From Shewanella schlegeliana (GTDB lineage: Bacteria > Pseudomonadota > Gammaproteobacteria > Enterobacterales > Shewanellaceae), in NCBI RefSeq assembly GCF_016765635.1, contig NZ_JAESVD010000018.1:1-42706 (forward strand): a stretch of DNA of 42,706 nt, given 5' to 3'. Shown here one piece after another: positions 8,209 through 15,985 of the stretch. The stretch's first letter is position 1. Every line of letters begins with the position of its first letter. Under the pieces are notes generated by a model. It did not search any database. It had not been told where the DNA came from and was given only the letters and a program-made list of their open reading frames with translations. The position numbers and the translations under genes are program-made.

Positions 8209-8209
8209 A

Positions 8210-8956
8210 ATGTGGAAATGGTTACATCCATACGCGGATCCTGAACGCGCCTACAAACTCTCAGGCACCCTACTTCCTTGGTTTGCCATGCTTGCCATCT
8301 CGCTTATTGGTATTGGAACTGTTTGGGGCTTGGTTTTCGCTCCAACAGACTATCAACAGGGTGACAGCTACCGCATCATCTTTATCCATGTACCTGCAGC
8401 ATCGATGTCTATGGCTGCCTACATGGCAATGGCAACATCATCTTTTATTGGCCTTGTGTGGCAGATTAAGTCTGCAGACTGGGCAGCTGCTGCTATTGCA
8501 CCGATTGGTGCAGTAATTACCTTTATCGCACTAATTACTGGTGCGACTTGGGGTAAGCCGATGTGGGGAACTTGGTGGGTTTGGGATGCACGTTTAACCT
8601 CTGAACTAGTGCTTCTATTCTTATACCTAGGCGTTATTTCTCTTTATGCTTCTTTTGAAGACAAAGTGCTTGCGGCTCGCGCAGCAGGTATTTTGGCGAT
8701 TGTTGGTGTCATCAACATTCCAATTATCAAGTACTCAGTTGATTGGTGGAGTTCGCTACATCAGCCATCGACAATTAAGATCACTGAGAAGTCATCAATG
8801 CCTACTGAGATGCTATACCCATTACTTATTAACATTCTAGGCTTCGGTGTGATGATTGGTGCAATTACATTAGTGAGATTTAGATCAGAAATTTTAGCAC
8901 GAAATGGCATGCGTCCATGGGTTCGTGAACTTGCTAAGAAACAGGGGGTCAAATAA
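8210..8956 (+). CDS. ccmC: Heme handling protein CcmC
   Basis: 248-residue inner-membrane protein with six predicted helices. The WWD motif WGTWWVWDARLTSE is at about 119-132, flanked by the two heme-ligating histidines His60 and His184, which match E. coli positions exactly. It binds heme externally and loads it onto CcmE. It overlaps ccmD by 1 bp (TAATG). Confidence 0.97.
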   Translation: MWKWLHPYADPERAYKLSGTLLPWFAMLAISLIGIGTVWGLVFAPTDYQQGDSYRIIFIHVPAASMSMAAYMAMATSSFIGLVWQIKSADWAAAAIAPIGAVITFIALITGATWGKPMWGTWWVWDARLTSELVLLFLYLGVISLYASFEDKVLAARAAGILAIVGVINIPIIKYSVDWWSSLHQPSTIKITEKSSMPTEMLYPLLINILGFGVMIGAITLVRFRSEILARNGMRPWVRELAKKQGVK

Positions 8957-9150
8957 TGCAGTTCGACTCAATAAGTGAATTTATCAACATGGGCGGCTAC
9001 GGATTTTATGTATGGCTAGCTTATGGTGTAACCTTTTTTTCGCTAGGAACTTTAGTTGTCCTTAGCGCTAGACAGAAACGTAAGGTGTTAGTCGAAATCG
9101 CGAAGAAGATTCAGCGAGAAGAACGCCTTAAAGAAACTCGGAGTAAATAA
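8956..9150 (+). CDS. ccmD: Heme exporter subunit CcmD
   Basis: 64-residue protein with one membrane helix (about 17-38) followed by a strongly basic/charged tail (RQKRKVLVEIAKKIQREE), the usual CcmD architecture. CcmD is needed to release holo-CcmE from the CcmABC complex. Assignment rests on topology and its place between ccmC and ccmE more than on sequence signature. Confidence 0.93.
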   Translation: MQFDSISEFINMGGYGFYVWLAYGVTFFSLGTLVVLSARQKRKVLVEIAKKIQREERLKETRSK

Positions 9151-9153
9151 ATA

Positions 9154-9642
9154 GTGAATCCAAGACGAAAGAAACGCCTTACCCTTGCTGTAGCCTTGAT
9201 TGGTGGCGTAGCAGCAATCGCTTCTTTGCTATTGTATGCGTTAAATTCAAACTTAAACCTGTTCTTTACTCCTACTGAAATTGTACAGGGTAAGAAAGAT
9301 ACTGGTGTTATGCCAGAGATTGGCCAACGTATCCGTGTTGGCGGGATGGTAACTGTTGGTTCAATGGTACGCGATCCTAACAGCTTACATGTGGAGTTTG
9401 CTGTTCATGATGCTGCTGGCGGCGAGATCATCGTAACTTATGACGATCTACTACCAGATCTTTTCCGTGAAGGACAAGGTATCGTTGCTCAAGGGGTTCT
9501 AGCTAAGCCTGGAGTACTAGAAGCCACTGAAGTTCTTGCTAAGCACGACGAGAACTACATGCCACCAGAAGTCGCTGAAGCTATGGGCCAAACCCATGAG
9601 AAGTTAGACTATAACCAAGAGCAGAAATCTGGCGGTTACTAA
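9154..9642 (+). CDS. ccmE: Periplasmic heme chaperone CcmE
   Basis: 162 residues: short basic N-terminus, single membrane anchor (about 9-29), OB-fold periplasmic domain and the heme-binding motif HDENY (His131, Tyr135), equivalent to E. coli His130/Tyr134. His131 binds heme covalently in transit to CcmF. The start is GTG at 9154, 3 bp after ccmD, with GGAG inside the ccmD end. It is the last gene of the rightward ccm operon. Confidence 0.96.
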   Translation: MNPRRKKRLTLAVALIGGVAAIASLLLYALNSNLNLFFTPTEIVQGKKDTGVMPEIGQRIRVGGMVTVGSMVRDPNSLHVEFAVHDAAGGEIIVTYDDLLPDLFREGQGIVAQGVLAKPGVLEATEVLAKHDENYMPPEVAEAMGQTHEKLDYNQEQKSGGY

Positions 9643-9662
9643 GCCAAAATAGCTCTAATCTA

Positions 9663-9689
9663 AAAAGCCTTCTTAACGAAGGCTTTTTT
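9663..9689 (+). terminator. Intrinsic terminator of ccmABCDE
   Basis: Plus-strand 10-bp stem AAAAGCCTTC/GAAGGCTTTT with loop TTAAC and T-run, 20 bp past the ccmE stop. Confidence 0.92.
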
Positions 9690-10849
9690 GTTTTCACTTC
9701 TTTGTTATGCAATATGCTTAGTATCATCAAACATTCATATCGTAATCGTCTAACTATTCTGCCAACCTCGCCTTTGCACTTAAGCTTGCTCTCTAAGTCG
9801 CTGTGCACCTCGACGAGACATTTTGTGTTTATATTGACTGTAAGGCAAACAAACCACCTCAAAATAGCTTCAAGCGCTCAGAATGAAGCTCTGAGCCGAT
9901 TGTGGTGAAGCGTAGCACTTATACTAATTTTCAAAGTTATGCGAAACTAAGCTTATCCAGCGCTTTTAAACACACGTACAAGCAGTCTTTACTGCAGTAG
10001 CATTGCAATATGAGCCACTTAAACAGACGGCCCCCCAAAAAAACCAGCTCACCTATATTGCCCTCCTCGTCATTAGACAAGTTTTTGCGATATAACAGCC
10101 TCAAGTCTCATATTGATCCGATTAGAAATATAAGGCCACTAGAGACACTTCTAAAGCTCTTAGCTATACCTATACATCAGCCCTCTCGCGTATCAGCTAC
10201 CGTTAGTATTACTGGACCAATATCCTAGCCTAATAGCTGTAAGCGAAGCCTTAACGACTGTATGAATATAGAACTGTTTAGGCCATTCTCGAGATATATG
10301 TGCCCAAGATCTTTACCCGCGCTAAAACTTATTCATTGACTCTAGGGATCACCAGCACTGCTCAAAGCTGCACTAATACCAATCAATATAAAAAGTTGAA
10401 TTTACTCAGAGCGGCCAGTTTTAGCTGCTCTGAAACTGCGTTAACGAGCTTAACCGGAGAATAACTATGCTCTTCACTCGTTTCGAGCAGCATGGATGCT
10501 GCGAATATCATTAATGAAGGAGCAATTATTGACCTTGTCTCAGTGCCACTAAACTCTCGCTGAGCGACCAAATCTTTATACTGATTAGTATAAAGATTTG
10601 CCTGTTTGAAGCGCGCTAAGTCGATTCAGTAATGGGGCTAAATTCTGATAGCTTAGAATCGCTTATTAAGTAGATAGTTTTTTGCAAGCATAAAAGGCAA
10701 GGACGATGATCGCCTAGGGGGCAAGTTTTAAAGCAAGGCACACTTTGGGTATGTAGGAGTAACTAACTCAATGAGGGGATGAAAGATCAAATAAATATAG
10801 CCGATAAGAACGGAGCTTAAAGTTAAACTATGACCTAAATTTGAGCCAT
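9690..10849. other. 1.16-kb gene-poor interval between ccmE and rplQ
   Basis: This lies between convergent terminators. Small open frames here (for example 9702-9908, 10010-10228) lack Shine-Dalgarno sites, recognisable motifs and plausible composition, so I call none. What can be seen is a 7-bp dyad at 9876-9896 (GCTCAGA/TCTGAGC) and the candidate repeat element at 10376-10600. The interval could be decayed DNA or an insertion site for small repeats. Confidence 0.6.
10376..10600. repeat. Candidate MITE-like element with imperfect terminal inverted repeats
   Basis: A 24-bp segment at 10376-10399 (starting ATACCAATCAATATAAA) is an imperfect inverted match, about 19 of 24, to 10568-10591. The right end is also a nearly closed palindrome with 14-bp arms and a 4-nt GATT loop (10569-10600). 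An internal dyad GCAGCAT-GG-ATGCTGC lies near 10487-10502. A 62-codon minus-strand frame (10383-10571) spans almost end to end but resembles nothing I know. No clear target duplication is visible. Inference: a small non-autonomous repeat. Confidence 0.45.
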
Positions 10850-10881
10850 AAAAAAGGCCGAACTAATGTTCGGCCTTTTAA
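10850..10881 (-). terminator. Intrinsic terminator of the alpha operon
   Basis: Minus-strand stem AAAAGGCCGAAC/GTTCGGCCTTTT with a 4-nt loop and T-run, 14 bp past the rplQ stop. It ends the whole minus-strand ribosomal series; A-runs on the other side suggest it may also stop plus-strand transcripts. Confidence 0.93.
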
Positions 10882-10894
10882 AACTAAGACTTAT

Positions 10895-11287
10895 TTACTC
10901 TGCAGTGTCTTCAACAGCTACTGCTGCTTCTGGACGACCTACTAGTTCAATATACGCCATAGGCGCTTTGTCACCAGTACGTAGACCGCACTTAAGAATA
11001 CGGGTATATCCACCAGGACGTTCCTGGAAACGTGGACCCAATTCAGTAAATAACTTACCAACGACTTCAGCGTCGCGAGTACGAGCAAATGCCAAACGGC
11101 GATTTGCAACGCTATCACTCTTAGCAAGTGTTATTAGAGGTTCAACTACGCGACGCAGTTCTTTCGCTTTAGCTACAGTAGTTTTGATCACTTCGTGACG
11201 AACTATTGAGCAAGCCATGTTACGGAACATAGCTTGGCGATGACTGCTGTTACGGTTCAGTTGACGACCACTCTTACGATGGCGCAT
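10895..11287 (-). CDS. rplQ: 50S ribosomal protein L17
   Basis: 130 residues beginning MRHRKSGRQLNRNSSHRQAM, the highly conserved L17 N-terminus, with RPGGYTRI near 90-97. The C-terminus is short and acidic/Ala-rich (VAVEDTAE). It is a large-subunit protein near the exit-tunnel rim and the last gene of the alpha operon, 39 bp after rpoA. Confidence 0.98.
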   Translation of the reverse strand: MRHRKSGRQLNRNSSHRQAMFRNMACSIVRHEVIKTTVAKAKELRRVVEPLITLAKSDSVANRRLAFARTRDAEVVGKLFTELGPRFQERPGGYTRILKCGLRTGDKAPMAYIELVGRPEAAVAVEDTAE

Positions 11288-11326
11288 GACCTAATCCTTA
11301 TTACCTATATCTGTACTAATCTGGAC

Positions 11327-12316
11327 TTAAAGGTCGTCTGCTAAACTAGCTGGAGGCCAGTTTTCAAGACGCATACCTAACGACAGTCCGCGAGACGCTA
11401 ACACATCCTTAATTTCAGTAAGAGATTTCTTACCTAAGTTAGGAGTCTTAAGCAGCTCAACTTCAGTGCGTTGTACCAGATCGCCGATGTAATGAATCGC
11501 TTCAGCCTTCAAACAGTTGGCTGAACGTACAGTTAGCTCTAAATCGTCGACAGGACGCAACAGAATCGGATCGAACTCCGGCTTCTCTTCTACTGGTGCA
11601 GTCTCAGTCACATCACGTAACTCAACAAACGCATCTAGCTGTTCGGCTAGGATGGTCGCTGAACGACGGATAGCTTCCTCAGGATCGATAGTACCATTAG
11701 TGGTCATATCGATAACGAGTTTGTCTAAGTCTGTACGCTGTTCAACACGAGCAGCTTCAACATTGTATGCAATGCGAGCAACAGGTGAGAACGAAGAATC
11801 AACCAACAAACGACCGATAGGGCGATCATCGTCTTCGGTTTGTGCACGGGCAGAAGCCGGTACATAACCACGACCACGCTCTACGCGGATACGCATGCTG
11901 ACGTCATTATTACCTGTCAAATGACAGATAACATGGTCAGGATTCATGATAGTAACATCACCATCATGCGTGATATCTGCTGCAGTAACAGGGCCTGCGC
12001 CTGACTTACTTAGCGTAAGCATAGCTTCGTCTTTCCCTTCGATAACTACAGCCAAACCTTTAAGGTTTAGTAGTATCTCAAGGATATCTTCTTGCACGCC
12101 TTCCTTGCTACTGTATTCATGCAGTACACCATCAATCTCTACTTCGGTAACCGCGCAGCCTGGCATAGACGACAATAGGATACGACGCAACGCGTTACCT
12201 AGAGTGTGACCAAAACCACGCTCAAGCGGCTCCAGTGTAACCTTGGCACGTGTTGGATTAACCTGCTCGATATCAACGAGACGCGGTTTAAGAAATTCTG
12301 TAACAGAACCCTGCAT
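11327..12316 (-). CDS. rpoA: RNA polymerase alpha subunit
   Basis: 329 residues, identical in length to E. coli alpha. The N-terminal assembly domain (1-235) contains ERGFGHTLGNALRRILLSS; a short linker (about EEKPEFDPILL) joins the C-terminal domain with DDLELTVRSANCLKAE, holding the DNA/UP-element-contacting arginine (Arg265 in E. coli). The C-terminal domain should act on UP elements such as the one suggested upstream of rrn P1. Fourth gene of the alpha operon, 24 bp after rpsD. Confidence 0.99.
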   Translation of the reverse strand: MQGSVTEFLKPRLVDIEQVNPTRAKVTLEPLERGFGHTLGNALRRILLSSMPGCAVTEVEIDGVLHEYSSKEGVQEDILEILLNLKGLAVVIEGKDEAMLTLSKSGAGPVTAADITHDGDVTIMNPDHVICHLTGNNDVSMRIRVERGRGYVPASARAQTEDDDRPIGRLLVDSSFSPVARIAYNVEAARVEQRTDLDKLVIDMTTNGTIDPEEAIRRSATILAEQLDAFVELRDVTETAPVEEKPEFDPILLRPVDDLELTVRSANCLKAEAIHYIGDLVQRTEVELLKTPNLGKKSLTEIKDVLASRGLSLGMRLENWPPASLADDL

Positions 12317-12340
12317 TGTGTCCTCTCTTTTGTTTTAACC

Positions 12341-12961
12341 TTACTTAGAGTAAAGTTCGACGATCAGCTGTTCGTTAATTTCCGCAGACAAATCACTACG
12401 CTCAGGAATACGCTTGAAAGCACCTTCCATCTTAGTGTTGTCAACTTCAACCCATGTTGGCTTTTCGCGTTGAGCCGACACTTCTAAAGCCGCTTTAATA
12501 CGAGCTTGAGTGCGTGACTTTTCACGAACGCTCACTACATCATTCGCAGACACTTTGAATGATGGAATGTTAACGACGCTACCATTAACCATAATTGACT
12601 TATGGCTAACTAGCTGACGTGATTCAGCGCGTGTTGCACCAAAGCCCATGCGATAAACTACGTTATCAAGACGGGTTTCTAAAAGAGTAAGTAGGTTTTC
12701 ACCAGTGTTACCTTTAGTACGTGCAGCATCTTTGTAGTAGTTACGGAATTGCTTTTCTAGCACACCATAAATACGACGAACTTTTTGTTTCTCGCGTAGC
12801 TGAACACCATACTCAGACAAACGGGTCTTACGAGCGCCGTGTTGTCCAGGTGCAGTTTCAAGCTTACACTTCGAATCGATTGCTCTCACTCCGCTCTTTA
12901 GGAAAAGGTCAGTACCTTCTCTGCGGGTAAGCTTGAGCTTTGGACCCAAGTATCTTGCCAT
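12341..12961 (-). CDS. rpsD: 30S ribosomal protein S4 (alpha operon repressor)
   Basis: 206 residues, same length as E. coli S4, starting MARYLGPKLKLTRREGTDLF and containing the S4 RNA-binding domain (about 94-155; ETRLDNVVYRMGFGATRAES). It is a primary 16S-binding protein that nucleates 30S assembly. In E. coli it represses the alpha operon by binding the rpsM leader, which is conserved here at 13758-13812. Confidence 0.98.
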   Translation of the reverse strand: MARYLGPKLKLTRREGTDLFLKSGVRAIDSKCKLETAPGQHGARKTRLSEYGVQLREKQKVRRIYGVLEKQFRNYYKDAARTKGNTGENLLTLLETRLDNVVYRMGFGATRAESRQLVSHKSIMVNGSVVNIPSFKVSANDVVSVREKSRTQARIKAALEVSAQREKPTWVEVDNTKMEGAFKRIPERSDLSAEINEQLIVELYSK

Positions 12962-12996
12962 GTTCTTTCTCCAACTATCCTATTAAAAACGACGAA

Positions 12997-13389
12997 TTAA
13001 ACGCGACGTTTCTTAGGAGGACGACAACCATTATGAGGGATAGGCGTCACATCGGTAATGTTAGTTATCTTGTAACCAACCGAGTTTAGTGCACGAATCG
13101 CTGATTCGCGTCCTGGACCTGGACCCTTCACAAAAACTTCTAGGTTTTTAACACCGTAGTCCTGAGCAGCAACACCTGCACGCTCAGCAGCAACCTGTGC
13201 AGCAAATGGGGTAGATTTACGTGAACCACGGAAACCTGAACCACCAGAAGTTGCCCAAGATAGTGCGTTACCTTGACGATCTGTAATGGTAATAATTGTG
13301 TTGTTGAAAGACGCATGGATATGCGCCATACCATCAGCAACCTGTTTACGTACACGCTTACGCGGAGAACGTGACGGAACTTTAGCCAT
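12997..13389 (-). CDS. rpsK: 30S ribosomal protein S11
   Basis: 130 residues with ADGMAHIHASFNNTIITITD and the C-terminal NGCRPPKKRRV typical of S11, a platform protein near the mRNA exit. The length agrees with the family (E. coli 129). Located between rpsM and rpsD, 14 bp after rpsM. Confidence 0.98.
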   Translation of the reverse strand: MAKVPSRSPRKRVRKQVADGMAHIHASFNNTIITITDRQGNALSWATSGGSGFRGSRKSTPFAAQVAAERAGVAAQDYGVKNLEVFVKGPGPGRESAIRALNSVGYKITNITDVTPIPHNGCRPPKKRRV

Positions 13390-13403
13390 TTTGGTTTACC
13401 CCG

Positions 13404-13760
13404 TTACTTTCTAATTGGTTTACGTGGACCTTTACGCGTACGCGCATTGGTCTTAGTACGTTGCCCACGAAGGGGAAGGCTACGACGATGGCGAAGGCCA
13501 CGGTAACAACCAAGGTCCATAAGACGCTTGATGTTCATGGAAACTTCACGACGTAAATCACCTTCTACAATGTAGTTGGCGACTTCTTCGCGTAGACTAT
13601 CGATTTGAGCTTCGCTCAATTCCTTGATCTTAGCGTCTTCAGCAATTGAAGTAGCCGCGCAAATAGCTTGTGCGCGAGTACGACCGATGCCGTAGATAGC
13701 AGTCAATGCAATGACTGTATGCTTTTGATCAGGAATGTTAATGCCAGCGATACGGGCCAC
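13404..13760 (-). CDS. rpsM: 30S ribosomal protein S13
   Basis: 118 residues (MARIAGINIPDQKHTVIALT at the start, the basic tail TNARTRKGPRKPIRK at the end), a head protein contacting the P-site tRNA and bridging to the 50S. The start is GTG, as in E. coli, behind AGGAG within the S4-responsive leader. It is the first gene of the alpha operon and follows rpmJ by 112 bp, a wide gap for this cluster that holds the leader and a GC-rich hairpin. Confidence 0.98.
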   Translation of the reverse strand: MARIAGINIPDQKHTVIALTAIYGIGRTRAQAICAATSIAEDAKIKELSEAQIDSLREEVANYIVEGDLRREVSMNIKRLMDLGCYRGLRHRRSLPLRGQRTKTNARTRKGPRKPIRK

Positions 13761-13812
13761 TATGCACTCCTTAAGTTAAAGGTCATCTGTGAAAAGCCCG
13801 GTAGGATACTCG
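13758..13812 (-). promoter_or_regulatory. Alpha-operon ribosome binding site / S4 repressor pseudoknot
   Basis: On the minus strand the rpsM leader contains GAGTATCCT, CGGGCTTTTC and AGGAGTGCATAGTGGCCCG in order. These blocks match the E. coli alpha-operon leader as I recall it, where S4 traps the 30S subunit on a nested pseudoknot that includes the GTG start. The blocks and spacing are visible; the fold itself is inferred from the E. coli case. Confidence 0.8.
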
Positions 13813-13844
13813 ACAGACGACAATTTAGCAAATAATATTTTTGA

Positions 13845-13863
13845 CCAGCCCGGACTGGGCTGG
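13845..13863 (-). other. GC-rich hairpin in the rpmJ-rpsM gap
   Basis: A 7-bp stem CCAGCCC/GGGCTGG with a 5-nt loop. In the direction of the genes it has no U-tract (A-rich follows); a T-run lies on its plus-strand side. It may be a 3'-end stabiliser or processing element between the spc and alpha parts of the transcript, or a stop for antisense transcription. Confidence 0.6.
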
Positions 13864-13872
13864 CCAATTTTT

Positions 13873-13986
13873 TTAGCCTTGACGCTGTTTGTGTTTAGGT
13901 TCAACACAAATCACACGTACAACGCCACTACGCTTTACGATCTTGCAGTTACGGCAGATCTTCTTCACGGAAGCTCGAACTTTCAT
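13873..13986 (-). CDS. rpmJ: 50S ribosomal protein L36 (zinc-binding form)
   Basis: A 37-residue protein starting MKVRASVKKICRNCKIVKRS and ending KHKQRQG, with the L36 zinc ligands Cys11, Cys14, Cys27 and His32 all present, so this is the zinc-containing paralog. Last gene of the spc operon, 23 bp after secY, with CGGAG upstream of its ATG. It continues into the alpha operon without an intrinsic terminator in the sense direction. Confidence 0.97.
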   Translation of the reverse strand: MKVRASVKKICRNCKIVKRSGVVRVICVEPKHKQRQG

Positions 13987-14009
13987 TTCAACACTCCGAG
14001 ATTACTATC

Positions 14010-15350
14010 TTAGCGACCAAAGCGATCTAAGTTCGCTTTGTTTACTAAGTTAGCTTTCTTCATTACAGACTCATACTGATGAGACATCATATGGGTCTGA
14101 ACCTGAGCCATGAAGTCCATGATTACGACTACCATAATTAGTAGTGAAGTACCGCCAAAATAGAACTGTACTTTCCACGCAATTAACATGAACTCCGGAA
14201 TTAAGCAGATAAAGGTAATATACAACGCACCAGCTAATGTCAGGCGAGTCATAACTTTATCAATGTAACGCGAAGTCTGTTCTCCAGGACGAATCCCGGG
14301 AATGAACGCACCACTCTTCTTCAGGTTGTCTGCTGTTTCGCGAGGGTTAAACACCAACGCAGTATAGAAGAAACAGAAGAAAATAATAGCTGTTGCATAT
14401 AGCAATGAGTACAGCGGTTGTCCTGGTGACACAGCAAGTGAAAAATCACTTAACCATGACATGGACTCATTTTGACCAAACCACTGAGCCAGTGTGCCTG
14501 GGAACAAAATGATGCTGGACGCAAAAATAGGCGGGATAACACCAGCCATATTTAGCTTAAGTGGTAAGTGAGTGCTCTGCGCTGCAAACACCTTACGGCC
14601 TTGCTGACGCTTTGCATAGTTTACAACGATACGACGTTGTCCACGCTCAACGAATACCACAAAATAAGTGACAGCGAAAACAATCACTGCCAGCAACAAC
14701 AATACTAGTACATTCAAGTCGCCTTGACGCGCCTGCTCGGCCGTTTGACCGATAGCAGATGGCAGACCAGCAACAATACCTGCGAAAATAAGAATCGAGA
14801 TACCGTTACCTATGCCTCTTTCGGTAATTTGCTCACCTAGCCACATAAGGAACATTGTTCCTGTCACTAAGCTCACTACAGCAACGAAGTAGAAACTAAA
14901 TCCTAGGTTAACAACTAACCCTGGAACTAAGTTTGGTAAACCTGTTGCGATACCGATTGCCTGGAACGTACCCAGGACCAATGTGCCGTATCGAGTATAT
15001 TGACTGATCTTCTTTCGTCCTGACTCGCCTTCTTTTTTCAATTCAGCAAGTGCGGGATGAACCACAGTCAACAACTGCATAATGATCGATGCCGAAATAT
15101 ACGGCATGATACCTAATGCAAAGATAGAGGCACGTTCAAGAGCACCACCAGAGAACATGTTAAACATGCCTAAGATGGTACCCTTTTGCTGATTAAACAG
15201 CTCTGCTAGTACAGCAGCGTCAATACCAGGAATTGGTACAAACGAACCGGCTCTAAAGACGATAATTGCACCAATCACGAACAGGAGGCGGGTTTTCAAT
15301 TCTGATAAACCGCCCTTCGCGCTTTTTAAATCAAGTCCTGGTTTTGCCAT
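14010..15350 (-). CDS. secY: Protein translocase subunit SecY
   Basis: 446 residues from MAKPGLDLKSAKGG, with ten membrane helices and the family motifs FVPIPGID, GIMPYISASI, ERGIGNGIS and FNPRETADNLKKSG. It forms the SecYEG channel with SecE, encoded about 26 kb away in the same cluster. I place the start at 15350 by homology and a GAGGAA site; the frame continues upstream to 15404 only through the rplO end. The C-terminus (KKANLVNKANLDRFGR) is slightly longer than in E. coli because of a short KANL duplication. Confidence 0.97.
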   Translation of the reverse strand: MAKPGLDLKSAKGGLSELKTRLLFVIGAIIVFRAGSFVPIPGIDAAVLAELFNQQKGTILGMFNMFSGGALERASIFALGIMPYISASIIMQLLTVVHPALAELKKEGESGRKKISQYTRYGTLVLGTFQAIGIATGLPNLVPGLVVNLGFSFYFVAVVSLVTGTMFLMWLGEQITERGIGNGISILIFAGIVAGLPSAIGQTAEQARQGDLNVLVLLLLAVIVFAVTYFVVFVERGQRRIVVNYAKRQQGRKVFAAQSTHLPLKLNMAGVIPPIFASSIILFPGTLAQWFGQNESMSWLSDFSLAVSPGQPLYSLLYATAIIFFCFFYTALVFNPRETADNLKKSGAFIPGIRPGEQTSRYIDKVMTRLTLAGALYITFICLIPEFMLIAWKVQFYFGGTSLLIMVVVIMDFMAQVQTHMMSHQYESVMKKANLVNKANLDRFGR

Positions 15351-15357
15351 CGACGTA

Positions 15358-15792
15358 TTATTCCTCGATCTTGCCACCGGCAGCTTCAATAGCTGCACGT
15401 GCACCTTTGGTTACCTTAAGACCTTTTACGGTCACTGGGCGCTCAATGGTACCTGAAAGAACGATTTTAGCAAACTGTATGTTGCGAGTAACTAGATTCG
15501 CATCTTTCAGCGCATTTAGGTCGATAACATCACCGTTAACTTTAGCTAATTCGCCAACGCGAATTTCAGCTGATACCAACGCAGTGCGTGAGGTAAAACC
15601 GAACTTAGGTAGACGGATCTTAAGTGGCATCTGACCACCCTCGAAACCTACGCGAACACCGCCGCCAGAACGAGACTTCTGACCTTTGTGACCACGACCT
15701 GCAGTTTTACCTAGGCCTGAACCGATACCGCGACCTACACGCTTAGCTGCTGATTTAGCACCTGCAGCAGGTGATAGAGTATTTAGACGCAT
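15358..15792 (-). CDS. rplO: 50S ribosomal protein L15
   Basis: 144 residues, same length as E. coli, beginning MRLNTLSPAAGAKSAAKRVG and carrying the glycine/basic extension GLGKTAGRGHKGQKSRSGGG that threads into 23S rRNA. A late-assembling core protein. It begins 1 bp after rpmD stops and its end supplies the Shine-Dalgarno of secY. Confidence 0.98.
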   Translation of the reverse strand: MRLNTLSPAAGAKSAAKRVGRGIGSGLGKTAGRGHKGQKSRSGGGVRVGFEGGQMPLKIRLPKFGFTSRTALVSAEIRVGELAKVNGDVIDLNALKDANLVTRNIQFAKIVLSGTIERPVTVKGLKVTKGARAAIEAAGGKIEE

Positions 15793-15793
15793 C

Positions 15794-15979
15794 TTATACT
15801 TCCTCCACCGAAACCATGTAGTAAACCTTGTTAATCATACCGCGAACAGAAGGAGTATCTTCTAGTTCAACAGTGTGATTAATGCGGCGTAGACCTAGAC
15901 CAGTCAAAGTTGCACGGTGCTTTGGTAAGCGGCCGATTGAACTTTTGGTCTGAGTTACTTTAAGTGTTTTAGTAGCCAT
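15794..15979 (-). CDS. rpmD: 50S ribosomal protein L30
   Basis: 61 residues with the L30 core KVTQTKSSIGRLPKHRATLTG and LGLRRINHTVE. The length fits bacterial L30 (about 59). Six bp after rpsE and 1 bp before rplO, so tightly coupled. Confidence 0.97.
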   Translation of the reverse strand: MATKTLKVTQTKSSIGRLPKHRATLTGLGLRRINHTVELEDTPSVRGMINKVYYMVSVEEV

Positions 15980-15985
15980 GGTGCA

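Noticed and set aside
9702..10228. Two short plus-strand frames (9702-9908 and 10010-10228) as possible small genes
   Set aside because: No ribosome binding site, odd composition and no domain or signal; they look like chance frames in A/T-rich non-coding DNA.
10383..10571. 62-codon minus-strand frame inside the candidate repeat
   Set aside because: It starts in one inverted end and stops in the other, has no convincing Shine-Dalgarno and no known similarity; reported only as a property of the repeat.
13845..13863. Intrinsic terminator separating spc from alpha
   Set aside because: The T-run is on the plus-strand side; in the sense direction the hairpin is followed by an A-rich sequence.
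15351..15404. 18-residue N-terminal extension of SecY
   Set aside because: It overlaps the rplO coding end in another frame, and SecY homologs begin at the MAKPG methionine.
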